From the NCBI GenBank assembly GCA_009746045.1, contig RPFO01000154.1, positions 4,600,637 to 4,664,636 on the forward strand: 64,000 nucleotides of DNA, written 5' to 3'. The notes under the pieces are model-generated. The model did no database searches and was not told the DNA's origin. It saw nothing but the letters and a program-made list of their open reading frames with translations. Made by a program: the position numbers and the translations under genes. This document shows positions 21,468 to 39,148 of the stretch, in pieces (position 1 is the stretch's first letter; the number at the start of each line of letters is the position of its first letter). The stretch is from Mesostigma viride. Its lineage: Eukaryota > Streptophyta > Mesostigmatophyceae > Mesostigmatales > Mesostigmataceae.

Positions 21468-23164
21468 TTAACCCCTAAATGGTCTGAGATCCTGCCGATA
21501 AATCGGCTGGATCTTCACAATTTTGCAAACCAGATGCCATCCAACCTACCCATATCCAATGGCTGTCCTTGGGGGCCAAGCATGTCCATGAGTTGCCCTT
21601 CGGGTTGGTATATCACAACCTCACATATATGCAGGGTAGGCCATGTTTAACTGCCGTATAAGTCAGGGGGGTCAAGACGCGCGTTTTCATTTTTGGTAGA
21701 ATGTGCATTTTGAATTATGTTATAAGACCTAGGCACCTACCACTTCAGGGATGATAAACAATTAGTTGCTGAACAGCTTGAGCCATTGGGGTCATCATTT
21801 GGGTGGGTATACCAGCAGTTACACCCAGTACAGCCCATAGGGGTACCGTTGGTAAAAAGCAACCAAGGGAGTAGGGGTGGGCATACGACCTCCTAATATG
21901 GCCACCAACCATGCCAAACAATACATTTCCCTTCCACAATGATGGGGAAACATAACTGCATCATCACACTGCCCTTACATGGCACCTATGTGCAGGTGCC
22001 ACCTTGTCCATGCACGTAGGTAACGTGGTACGGACACCCTACGCAAGGCATGCATTCTAGGAGGCAGCCACCAACAAACTAGTGGTGTTGAGCCTATTTC
22101 AGCCTGCCCTAGCAAGGATAAACTAGGCCTAAGCTGCTATAGCTTGCCAGGTGATGGCCAGCACACCTGGTGGCACATGCTGTCAATGGGAAGCTTTTAC
22201 TCACCAGTTACGTGCTTGATGATGCCACAGAGACCAGCCAACTGCCTCACACTCATGCAATATGTGTATGGGAAATGTATAACAAACATATATGGAGGTA
22301 TTCAAACCCATACAGCCTCTAAAACTTATCACCATCACCCTGTGGCAGGTCAACTGACTGAGGGAAGCATCTAAGAATGGTGTTTTAGAAAGGGGCCAGG
22401 CCAGGGTCAAGAAAGAGCATGAATAGTGCAAAAAGAATGTGCTACACAAGCTAGAACGTATATATAAATGTCAAAAATCGATAGGAAAACGATGCTTAAG
22501 CTTTACCAGGCATGGATGGCGTTACCTTGGCCCAGGCGGTGGCCGCAAAATGGCGCATTTCGGCACACCAAAGCTGTGCAGCATGGTCGCTGGATTCGGC
22601 GATTTCTGGCCACCCTTGCACGTTTACGACTACTATGTATCATAAAAAGTAAAAAGAAACCGATATATCCTTTAAAATACGCCGGAAAGGTATTGCTGTC
22701 AACGTTTCTATCGTCCGGCCTGATTGCAGTTTTTTCCAGCAAGAACGCTGCCGACACCTATCAAATGGCATTCCCGCGAACCAAAAATTGGCCTGTATGA
22801 TCTTTAGGACGTTTAAAGTCAATATCCTAAGTTTGGACAGAAAATTCGAACGCAAACGTAAATGCCATGCGTGGGCGCAAGCCGCCATGGCCAGGTCGTC
22901 GTTTTCCGGAATGCACGTTGTACGTGAAAAAGTACCCTGACCCCTTGTACTTTGACCGGCCAGAACACCTCTATAACTTTGTCAAAAGTATGCAAACCCT
23001 AGTACCATGCTGTGAAGAATTTCATAAACTTCCGATCTTCTCAGCTAAACTTTTCCTAATTCTCAATAGATTTCGCGGCATCTGGTCCCCCGAGAAGGGG
23101 CCGATGCATCGGCTGGAACTCGATTTTTGGCGGAAAATCGGCAGCAAGACCATTTAGGGGTTAA
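21468..23164. mobile_element. TTAA-flanked DNA transposon, copy 2, uninterrupted
   Basis: 1697 bp from TTAA (21468-21471) to TTAA (23161-23164), with termini CCCCTAAATGGTC and its complement. Subterminal segments containing CTGCCGAT...ATCGGC motifs are found near both ends. It matches copy 1 at 6673-10176 in reverse complement across its length. Features favour a piggyBac-like non-autonomous element. The frame 22867-23157 (96 codons) is conserved in copy 1 but not recognised. Confidence 0.75.
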
Positions 23165-23408
23165 GGCGTGAGCACAACTTAAGGCGTTAAGTTACCATAA
23201 CTTGCGACCCCCCGCCCTGCTGATGGACTTTAGGGTGTCTTTCGATAGCTCTCGTCAAGGCCCAGGGGTGAGGGGACCAGTCTCATGTCGATATCTAAAT
23301 ATATTTCGGCCATCGGCCGCCATACTGTACAACTGCCTGGCTATGGCGGTTTGACCGAGGCGGTTGGATCCAATCTAACGCCGGTCATACCGTTATTGCC
23401 AGACAGTA
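23165..23408. other. Left flank of the tandem array
   Basis: 244 bp of non-repetitive sequence without a gene. It ends ...GACAGTA directly before the TC that opens the first array unit. Confidence 0.5.
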
Positions 23409-26400
23409 TCAACTACTTAACTACGATCGTGTTGCGCAAGGGAGAAACCCGAACATCCTGACATCGCCGCGGGCGCCGTACCGTACGGCCTGATCGCACC
23501 CCCACGAACGAGGGCAAATCCTGAAATCCTGCGGAGCCGCGAGTAACGGCCCGTAACCGCTAGTCTGAACGCCGTCACACCCTCCTAAGATCGAGTCTTA
23601 CCTATTCTGAACAGAAGCTGAATTCAGCAAAATGCGCAAGAAATGCCGGGGGGCATATACGGCTGGGAGGAAGAGTTTATACACGAAGGATCTCTCTCCA
23701 AACAAAATACTAGAAATACTAAGGGTTCAGACTGAACGGGAAATTTCGACTGTTCAGACTGAACGAGAAGTGTGCGGAAAATTTAGTTCGAACCCTATTT
23801 TGAACGGTTTGTCGGTTAAATTTTCGGTTCGGCCTACTTCCCACGCAATTTTCGTGCCAATTTTAGCGGGATGACACAACTGAACGTGTTCAGACGGGGA
23901 GCGTGGCAAAAAACGGCTAGAAACTGTGAAAAGCAGGGGGCTCAGCCCCAAAAACGGCCGTACGGAACCGAAATTTTTGGGCTCCCGCTGGCCCCCCCGC
24001 CTCGGCGCCCTCGGCCACTGCCCCTTCGCACTGCGCACCCCGCGTGGCGCCGGCGTTCCCGAGGACGCATCCCGCGGGTGTACGCGCCAATCGCCCGCTC
24101 AGGCGCCAAAAAGTCTGGGCCCCGCAGGGGCCCCCAACTTGTCAACTACTTAACTACGATCGTGTTGCGCAAGGGAGAAACCCGAACATCCTGACATCGC
24201 CGCGGGCGCCGTACCGTACGGCCTGATCGCACCCCCACGAACGAGGGCAAATCCTGAAATCCTGCGGAGCCGCGAGTAACGGCCCGTAACCGCTAGTCTG
24301 AACGCCGTCACACCCTCCTAAGATCGAGTCTTACCTATTCTGAACAGAAGCTGAATTCAGCAAAATGCGCAAGAAATGCCGGGGGGCATATACGGCTGGG
24401 AGGAAGAGTTTATACACGAAGGATCTCTCTCCAAACAAAATACTAGAAATACTAAGGGTTCAGACTGAACGGGAAATTTCGACTGTTCAGACTGAACGAG
24501 AAGTGTGCGGAAAATTTAGTTCGAACCCTATTTTGAACGGTTTGTCGGTTAAATTTTCGGTTCGGCCTACTTCCCACGCAATTTTCGTGCCAATTTTAGC
24601 GGGATGACACAACTGAACGTGTTCAGACGGGGAGCGTGGCAAAAAACGGCTAGAAACTGTGAAAAGCAGGGGGCTCAGCCCCAAAAACGGCCGTACGGAA
24701 CCGAAATTTTTGGGCTCCCGCTGGCCCCCCCGCCTCGGCGCCCTCGGCCACTGCCCCTTCGCACTGCGCACCCCGCGTGGCGCCGGCGTTCCCGAGGACG
24801 CATCCCGCGGGTGTACGCGCCAATCGCCCGCTCAGGCGCCAAAAAGTCTGGGCCCCGCAGGGGCCCCCAACTTGTCAACTACTTAACTACGATCGTGTTG
24901 CGCAAGGGAGAAACCCGAACATCCTGACATCGCCGCGGGCGCCGTACCGTACGGCCTGATCGCACCCCCACGAACGAGGGCAAATCCTGAAATCCTGCGG
25001 AGCCGCGAGTAACGGCCCGTAACCGCTAGTCTGAACGCCGTCACACCCTCCTAAGATCGAGTCTTACCTATTCTGAACAGAAGCTGAATTCAGCAAAATG
25101 CGCAAGAAATGCCGGGGGGCATATACGGCTGGGAGGAAGAGTTTATACACGAAGGATCTCTCTCCAAACAAAATACTAGAAATACTAAGGGTTCAGACTG
25201 AACGGGAAATTTCGACTGTTCAGACTGAACGAGAAGTGTGCGGAAAATTTAGTTCGAACCCTATTTTGAACGGTTTGTCGGTTAAATTTTCGGTTCGGCC
25301 TACTTCCCACGCAATTTTCGTGCCAATTTTAGCGGGATGACACAACTGAACGTGTTCAGACGGGGAGCGTGGCAAAAAACGGCTAGAAACTGTGAAAAGC
25401 AGGGGGCTCAGCCCCAAAAACGGCCGTACGGAACCGAAATTTTTGGGCTCCCGCTGGCCCCCCCGCCTCGGCGCCCTCGGCCACTGCCCCTTCGCACTGC
25501 GCACCCCGCGTGGCGCCGGCGTTCCCGAGGACGCATCCCGCGGGTGTACGCGCCAATCGCCCGCTCAGGCGCCAAAAAGTCTGGGCCCCGCAGGGGCCCC
25601 CAACTTGTCAACTACTTAACTACGATCGTGTTGCGCAAGGGAGAAACCCGAACATCCTGACATCGCCGCGGGCGCCGTACCGTACGGCCTGATCGCACCC
25701 CCACGAACGAGGGCAAATCCTGAAATCCTGCGGAGCCGCGAGTAACGGCCCGTAACCGCTAGTCTGAACGCCGTCACACCCTCCTAAGATCGAGTCTTAC
25801 CTATTCTGAACAGAAGCTGAATTCAGCAAAATGCGCAAGAAATGCCGGGGGGCATATACGGCTGGGAGGAAGAGTTTATACACGAAGGATCTCTCTCCAA
25901 ACAAAATACTAGAAATACTAAGGGTTCAGACTGAACGGGAAATTTCGACTGTTCAGACTGAACGAGAAGTGTGCGGAAAATTTAGTTCGAACCCTATTTT
26001 GAACGGTTTGTCGGTTAAATTTTCGGTTCGGCCTACTTCCCACGCAATTTTCGTGCCAATTTTAGCGGGATGACACAACTGAACGTGTTCAGACGGGGAG
26101 CGTGGCAAAAAACGGCTAGAAACTGTGAAAAGCAGGGGGCTCAGCCCCAAAAACGGCCGTACGGAACCGAAATTTTTGGGCTCCCGCTGGCCCCCCCGCC
26201 TCGGCGCCCTCGGCCACTGCCCCTTCGCACTGCGCACCCCGCGTGGCGCCGGCGTTCCCGAGGACGCATCCCGCGGGTGTACGCGCCAATCGCCCGCTCA
26301 GGCGCCAAAAAGTCTGGGCCCCGCAGGGGCCCCCAACTTGTCAACTACTTAACTACGATCGTGTTGCGCAAGGGAGAAACCCGAACATCCTGACATCGCC

Positions 26401-27072
26401 GCGGGCGCCGTACCGTACGGCCTGATCGCACCCCCACGAACGAGGGCAAATCCTGAAATCCTGCGGAGCCGCGAGTAACGGCCCGTAACCGCTAGTCTGA
26501 ACGCCGTCACACCCTCCTAAGATCGAGTCTTACCTATTCTGAACAGAAGCTGAATTCAGCAAAATGCGCAAGAAATGCCGGGGGGCATATACGGCTGGGA
26601 GGAAGAGTTTATACACGAAGGATCTCTCTCCAAACAAAATACTAGAAATACTAAGGGTTCAGACTGAACGGGAAATTTCGACTGTTCAGACTGAACGAGA
26701 AGTGTGCGGAAAATTTAGTTCGAACCCTATTTTGAACGGTTTGTCGGTTAAATTTTCGGTTCGGCCTACTTCCCACGCAATTTTCGTGCCAATTTTAGCG
26801 GGATGACACAACTGAACGTGTTCAGACGGGGAGCGTGGCAAAAAACGGCTAGAAACTGTGAAAAGCAGGGGGCTCAGCCCCAAAAACGGCCGTACGGAAC
26901 CGAAATTTTTGGGCTCCCGCTGGCCCCCCGCCTCGGCGCCCTCGGCCACTGCCCCTTCGCACTGCGCACCCCGCGTGGCGCCGGCGTTCCCGAGGACGCA
27001 TCCCGCGGGTGTACGCGCCAATCGCCCGCTCAGGCGCCAAAAAGTCTGGGCCCCGCAGGGGCCCCCAACTTG
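23409..27072 (+). repeat. Five tandem 733-bp units (type 1), Helitron-like ends
   Basis: Units start at 23409, 24142, 24875, 25608 and 26341 with a period of exactly 733 (the last is 732, one C missing). They look identical apart from that base. Each begins TCAACTACTTAACTACG and ends with hairpin GGGCCCC-GCA-GGGGCCC followed by CCAACTTG. TC at the 5' end, a 3' hairpin a few bases before a CT-dinucleotide end, and an A/T insertion context are Helitron-like, although the canonical 3' end is CTRR rather than CTTG. Each unit also holds two GTTCAGACTGAAC palindromes. Open frames inside are shared simply because the units are copies. Confidence 0.9.
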
Positions 27073-28867
27073 TCAACTACTTAACTACGATCGTGTTGCG
27101 CAAGGGAGAAACCCGAACATCCTGACATCGCCGCGGGCGCCGTACCGTACGGCCTGATCGCAACCCCACGATCGAGGGCAAATCCTGAAATCCTGCGGAG
27201 CCGCGAGTTACGGCCCGTAACCGCCGGCCTGAACGCCGTCACACCCTCCTAAGATCGAGTCTCACATGTTCTGAACGGAAGCTGAATTCAGCAAAATGCG
27301 CGAGAAATGCCGGGGGGCATATACGGCTGGGGGAGTTGTTTGCCGAATCTAAATCTACAAACATCCTACTGATACTAAGGGTTCAGACTGAACGGGAAAT
27401 TTTGAGTGTTCAGCCTGAACGAAAATTTAGTTCGAACACTTTTCTGAACGGTTTTTGGTTCAATTTTCGGTTCGGCCTACTTCCCACGCAATTTCCGTGC
27501 CAATTTTTGCGAGACTTAACTGAACGTGTTCAGACGGGGAGCATGGAAAAAAAACGGCTAGAAACTGTGAAAAGCAGGGGGCTCAGCCCGCAAAACGGCC
27601 GTACGAAACCGAAATTTTCGGGCTCCCGCTGGCACCCCCAGCCTTGGACCCTGACAAAAATACGGACTAGAAGTGTTCAGGTTGAACGGGGACAGTTGGA
27701 CCGGTCGAACCGTACCAAATTTTAGTTCGCATGCAGGGCGGGGCGAGCGTCGCGTCGAACGCACCAGGCTGGGCAGTGGCAATGGGTAAAGTGAACGTGA
27801 ATAATAAAAGCGGCATGGTCGGGGCAAAAAATGTTAATGAAACAAAGCGACGTGATGCGGAAGCAACCATAGTTGTTGCTGGCTGGCGATGGCGGGCGAC
27901 GTAGCATGTGAAATCGGGATGGGGAATGCGAATTCATGGCTTTTATACATCAAAAGTTTGTATTGGAAGAGTACGTAGGAAACTTTCTGAGCTGGCGGGG
28001 CGTCAACCCCGTGCTACCTGCGTGGGAGAGGTTCGTGTCGCTATGGCATTTGCTGTACAATAGCCAGCGACCTGGAAATTGAACGTCGTCATCAGATTGT
28101 TTTGTTTCATTGTCGTCATTCTTCAGTTTTACGTATTTCACGCCTTGTAAAATCAGTTTTGCTGTTCATGGAAGACGTGGCAAACGAATGTCTGGTGTCA
28201 CCATAGACAATTCGGATTGAGCGCTGGATTGCTTGGCACGGGACGAACGCTGGCGATGGCGATTTGTGTCAAAGATGTGGTCAATGTATCTGCTTTTATC
28301 TAATGTGATTTACGTTTACCGTCATCTTATGCAATTTCCCTTTTTCCAGACGAATTTTCTTGGTCGCAGCGTGCACATACCGGACCAAGAGTCTGTCTTC
28401 CACTGTCGTATCCGTGGGGTGCGTCCTCTTCATTCTCCTTGGGAATGTCATTGCCACGTTATCCGTGTTGCTTTCTTCTGGAACAGACTGGGCAGGGAAA
28501 GCCCATGGTTGCTCATGGATGCTTGCTCATGCACCAATTTTGGGAGTCGTTGACTGCTGTGCTGCACGTGAATTTTTACTGGGCTATACGTGCAGGCGGG
28601 CAACCATGTGCTGTGCCATATTTTTCTACATGGATTCATCATATTTGCTGTCAAACGTAGGCCCCATTGGCTTGCACACTGAATTTCACTTTGCTGGCTG
28701 TGTATTTTTGATGTCTCATTGTGCAGGCGTGCCCGCTACCTGATCAACCAGGTGTGCTTTGCATTGTGCCAGCGGGGCCATGTTTGTTTGCTTTGCTTGT
28801 GTAGGCAGGCAGGCTGGCAGGGGACATGGGGCACGAGGCTTGGGGCGTGGGGTATGTGGCATGGGTT

Positions 28868-29026
<159 letters not shown>

Positions 29027-29409
29027 AAGGCAGCCACATGCACGAGATGTGATTATTGGCAAGCCAGCCAGCGGGGGCACCACAGGGAGGAGGGCATGGG
29101 GACAGGGGGAGGGGGGGAGGGGGCGGGGGGCAGGGTCCAGGCGGCAGGGGGCAGGGGGAGCCTTTCTGAAGCTATGAGTCACAGGTCGTGGGGACTGGGG
29201 CATGGGGCAGGCCCTTAGCCACCTGCACGTGATGTGGTCAGAGGCAAGTCACAAGCAGGGGCACAGTGGGCAGGTGGGACAGGGCAGGGGACCTGGGGCA
29301 CGAGCCATGGGGAGTGGGGCGTTGGGCAGGCAGGTAGGGGTGGTACATACGCACATGCCCTGCCCTGCCCTGCCCTGGGTTGTCACATGTTGTTATGGGG
29401 TGCATATTC

Positions 29410-29579
<170 letters not shown>

Positions 29580-31128
29580 AAGGCAGCCACATGCACGAGA
29601 TGTGATTATTGGCAAGCCAGCCAGCGGGGGCACCACAGGGAGGAGGGCAGGGTCCTGGCGGCAGGGGGCAGGGGGAGCCTTTCTGAAGCTATGAGTCACA
29701 GGTCGTGGGGACTGGGGCATGGGGCAGGCCCTCAGCCACCTGCACGTGATGTGGTCAGAGGCAAGTCACAAGCAGGGGCACAGTGGGCAGGTGGGACGGG
29801 GCAGGGGACCTGGGGCACGAGCCATGAAACTTATGGCATGGGGAGTGGGGCGTTGGGCAGGCAGGTAGGGGTGGTACACACGCACATGCCCTGCCATGCC
29901 CTGCGATCCCGCAAAAGGGCACCGTGGGGTCTTGTGGGTTGTCACACGTTGTTATGGGGTGCATATTTGCAGGGACATGAAGATGGGTGACGGCGCCGTA
30001 ACCGAGACGTGTGTGGTGGCAACATGCCGCCTGGATACCAGCTGGCCTTGCTTCGTTAGATACATTTATGGCTGCATGTGATGGCGTGCCCTTCCCGTGG
30101 TCACAGTGGTCACAGTGAGGGCCTGTGGTTGCATCATACTGGTGGTGGTTATAAAGAAGTTAGCGAATACAAAACTGTCTTTCTTAAGATGATTTTGAAG
30201 TGGGCATGAGCGATCGTGCACATGCTAACATTTGATGGCCATTCCATGGTGAAGTTGGGAATTGGATGGGATTGTTTGATAAAGATGCGGTGGTGTGTCT
30301 TAAAATGAGCTGTGCTAATCTCATTATTATAAATCAGAGTTGGAACAAACATTGTCTGTATCATGCCCCAACTTGAACACTACATGAAGTGTGACACCTA
30401 TGCTACGTGTGTTGCGGGCTAGCTGTGTCAGCAAACAATTTTAGCTTTTAGCCCTCAAATCGTGTCCAACTCGCGCCTAACAATAGGAGCCAGTTGCACC
30501 TTGCATGGTAATGTCCACAAACTAACCTAAAACAGTTTAGTGTCCATACTGGGACCAAAGCACACTCATATAGGGACTTTGGTCTGGCAGGCCCCCAGCG
30601 GCTTGGCCGGCCAGGGCGTCATATTGTGACCTGGCCTGGCCCCAAGGGCATTCCCAAAAGGGTAGGGAAACATGCCACGAACTACACCCAGATGTTGCTG
30701 GATGACCTACTCGTCCCAGCCATAACTCATAAAAAATGCCTACAATATTTGGAACGAATCCATGCATCGATGCTCCTACACCAATCAGTTTTCTGCACCG
30801 CCATAGCCTCGACTTTGCATGTACGTAATTATTTCGTCCCTGTGGACCTTTAGCGAGATGACTTGCCTGAATGTGTTCAGATGGGGCGCGTGCCAGGAAA
30901 CGGCTCGAAGCTGGGAAAAGCAGGGGGCTCCGCCTGCGGACGGGCCGCACGAAGCCGAAATTTTATGGCTCCCGCTGGCCCCCCCGCCTCGGCGCCTTCG
31001 GCCACTGCCCCTTCGCGCAGCGCGCCCCGCGTGGCGCCGGCGTTCCCGAGGACGCACCCCGCGGGTGTACGCGCCAATCGCCCGCTCAGGCGCCAAAAAG
31101 TCCGGGCCCCGAAGGGGCCCCCAACTTG

Positions 31129-32558
31129 TCAACTACTTAACTACGATCGTGTTGCGCAAGGGAGAAACCCGAACATCCTGACATCGCCGCGGGCGCCGTA
31201 CCGTACGGCCTGATCGCACCCCACGAACGAGGGCAAATCCTGAAATCCTGCGGAGCCGCGAGTAACGGCCCGTAACCGCTAGTCTGAACGCCGTCACACC
31301 CTCCTAAGATCGAGTCTTACCTATTCTGAACAGAAGCTGAATTCAGCAAAATGCGCAAGAAATGCCGGGGGGCATATACGGCTGGGAGGAAGAGTTTATA
31401 CACGAAGGATCTCTCTCCAAACAAAATACTAGAAATACTAAGGGTTCAGACTGAACGGGAAATTTCGACTGTTCAGACTGAACGAGAAGTGTGCGGAAAA
31501 TTTAGTTCGAACCCTATTTTGAACGGTTTGTCGGTTAAATTTTCGGTTCGGCCTACTTCCCACGCAATTTTCGTGCCAATTTTAGCGGGATGACACAACT
31601 GAACGTGTTCAGACGGGGAGCGTGGCAAAAAACGGCTAGAAACTGTGAAAAGCAGGGGGCTCAGCCCCAAAAACGGCCGTACGGAACCGAAATTTTTGGG
31701 CTCCCGCTGGCCCCCCCGCCTCGGCGCCCTCGGCCACTGCCCCTTCGCACTGCGCACCCCGCGTGGCGCCGGCGTTCCCGAGGACGCATCCCGCGGGTGT
31801 ACGCGCCAATCGCCCGCTCAGGCGCCAAAAAGTCTGGGCCCCGCAGGGGCCCCCAACTTGTCAACTACTTAACTACGATCGTGTTGCGCAGGGGAGAACC
31901 CCGAACATCCTGACATCGCCGCGGGCGCCGTACCGTACGGCCTGATCGCACCCCCACGAACGGCTACTATTCCTGAAATCCTGCGGAGCCGCGAGTTACG
32001 GCCCGTAACCGCCGGCCTGAACGCCGTCACACCCTCCTAAGATCGAGTCTCAGGAGTTCTGAACGGAATCCGAATTCAGCAAAATGCGCGAGAAATGCCG
32101 TGGGGCATATACGGCAGGGGAAAGAGTTTCTTGCCGAAGCAAACATTTCAAGTGTTCAGACTGAACGAAAATTTCAAGTGTTCAGACTGAACGAAAATTT
32201 AGTTCGAACACATTTCTGAACGGGTTTTTTGTTCAATTTTCGGTTCGGCCTACTTCCCACGCAATTTCTGTGCCGATTTTTGCGAGATGACTGACCTGAA
32301 CGTGTTCAGACGGGGAGCATGGAAAAAAAACGGCTCGAAACTGTGGACAGCAGGGGGCTCCGCTTAAAAAACGGCCGTACGAAACCGAAATTTTTGGGCT
32401 CCCGCTGGCCCCCCCGCCTCGGCGCCCTCGGCCACTGCCCCTTCGCACTGCGCACCCCGCGTGGCGCCGGCGTTCCCGAGGACGCACCCCGCGGGTGTAC
32501 ACGCCAATCGCCCGCTCAGGCGCCAAAAAGTCTGGGCCCCGAAGGGGCCCCCAACTTG
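31129..32558 (+). repeat. Two type 1 units: one 732-bp standard and one 698-bp diverged
   Basis: 31129-31860 is a near-identical copy of the 733-bp unit. 31861-32558 starts and ends the same way but is diverged inside, resembling the 5' part of the long unit at 34013; it has two GTTCAGACTGAAC palindromes. It ends CCCCCAACTTG and abuts a type 2 unit at 32559. Confidence 0.85.
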
Positions 32559-34012
32559 TTGCCCTTTATACTACTTTTTGGCTGCGCAAACTCTTCCGCA
32601 AACTCTTCCGGCAAACGTTGTCCGTACACTAGTAGCGCGAAAATCGGAACGCAAAATTTGTTTCCACAAAATCTTTCAGCAAATCGTGTCCGTAGGCTTT
32701 CTAGCGGCCTGTCACCGCGTAGCGTCCGGCGCCCAAACTCTTCTAAGACGAGTAGCCAAACAACCTCCAGCCAATTTCGCCAGCATTAGAGGAAATATAC
32801 GTAACGGCTGAGTAACGGTCTAATACATTTAGTAGCTCAGCGTAGGAGCGAGCCAAAACGATGCGTGCCAAGTTGAGCTTGAAATTGGCCTAGGCGTTTG
32901 GAACGGACGAGGGAAATTGGCAGGGAAAACGGCGAGGAGAGGACCGATTCAAGGGGTATTTGGCGGTTGCTGGCAAAAAGCGAGAAAGCTGACGGACGGA
33001 TCTGACGTACTGACATAACAGGTTTAGTTGCGGTTCGGTTCAGCCACCGGCTTCCCAAAATAGGCCAGCAAACCGTCCGGCACCATGAGTTTGCATGGAA
33101 TCGAGGCGTAATCCAGGGGATCACAGGCTGTGGCCGGCCGTACAGGTTCGGCTGTCTTGCTAGTGGGCGGGCTGTGTGAGCGGGAGTGTACGGCTGTGCT
33201 GGTACTCGCCGTTGAGGCACAAAAAGCCGTTGAGGCACAGAATCTGCCAAGTAGCGGGGGTTCGGGGGCGGAGCCCCCGATCTTGTTGCCCTTTATACTA
33301 CTTTTTGGCTGCGCAAACTCTTCCGCAAACTCTTCCGGCAAACGTTGTCCGTACACTAGTAGCGCGAAAATCGGAACGCAAAATTTGTTTCCACAAAATC
33401 TTTCAGCAAATCGTGTCCGTAGGCTTTCTAGCGGCCTGTCACCGCGTAGCGTCCGGCGCCCAAACTCTTCTAAGACGAGTAGCCAAACAACCTCCAGCCA
33501 ATTTCGCCAGCATTAGAGGAAATATACGTAACGGCTGAGTAACGGTCTAATACATTTAGTAGCTCAGCGTAGGAGCGAGCCAAAACGATGCGTGCCAAGT
33601 TGAGCTTGAAATTGGCCTAGGCGTTTGGAACGGACGAGGGAAATTGGCAGGGAAAACGGCGAGGAGAGGACCGATTCAAGGGGTATTTGGCGGTTGCTGG
33701 CAAAAAGCGAGAAAGCTGACGGACGGATCTGACGTACTGACATAACAGGTTTAGTTGCGGTTCGGTTCAGCCACCGGCTTCCCAAAATAGGCCAGCAAAC
33801 CGTCCGGCACCATGAGTTTGCATGGAATCGAGGCGTAATCCAGGGGATCACAGGCTGTGGCCGGCCGTACAGGTTCGGCTGTCTTGCTAGTGGGCGGGCT
33901 GTGTGAGCGGGAGTGTACGGCTGTGCTGGTACTCGCCGTTGAGGCACAAAAAGCCGTTGAGGCACAGAATCTGCCAAGTAGCGGGGGTTCGGGGGCGGAG
34001 CCCCCGATCTTG
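32559..34012 (+). repeat. Two tandem 727-bp units (type 2)
   Basis: Units 32559-33285 and 33286-34012. Each begins TTGCCCTTTATACTAC and ends GGGGGC-GGA-GCCCCC hairpin plus GATCTTG. They are nearly identical to the larger array at 41663-48679. The joints with type 1 units on both sides fall exactly at CTTG. Confidence 0.9.

Positions 34013-39148
<5,136 letters not shown>

Noticed and set aside
23632-27084. Repeated 60-107-codon frames in the 733-bp units
   Set aside because: They recur only because the units are copies; several overlap on both strands and none resembles a protein family.
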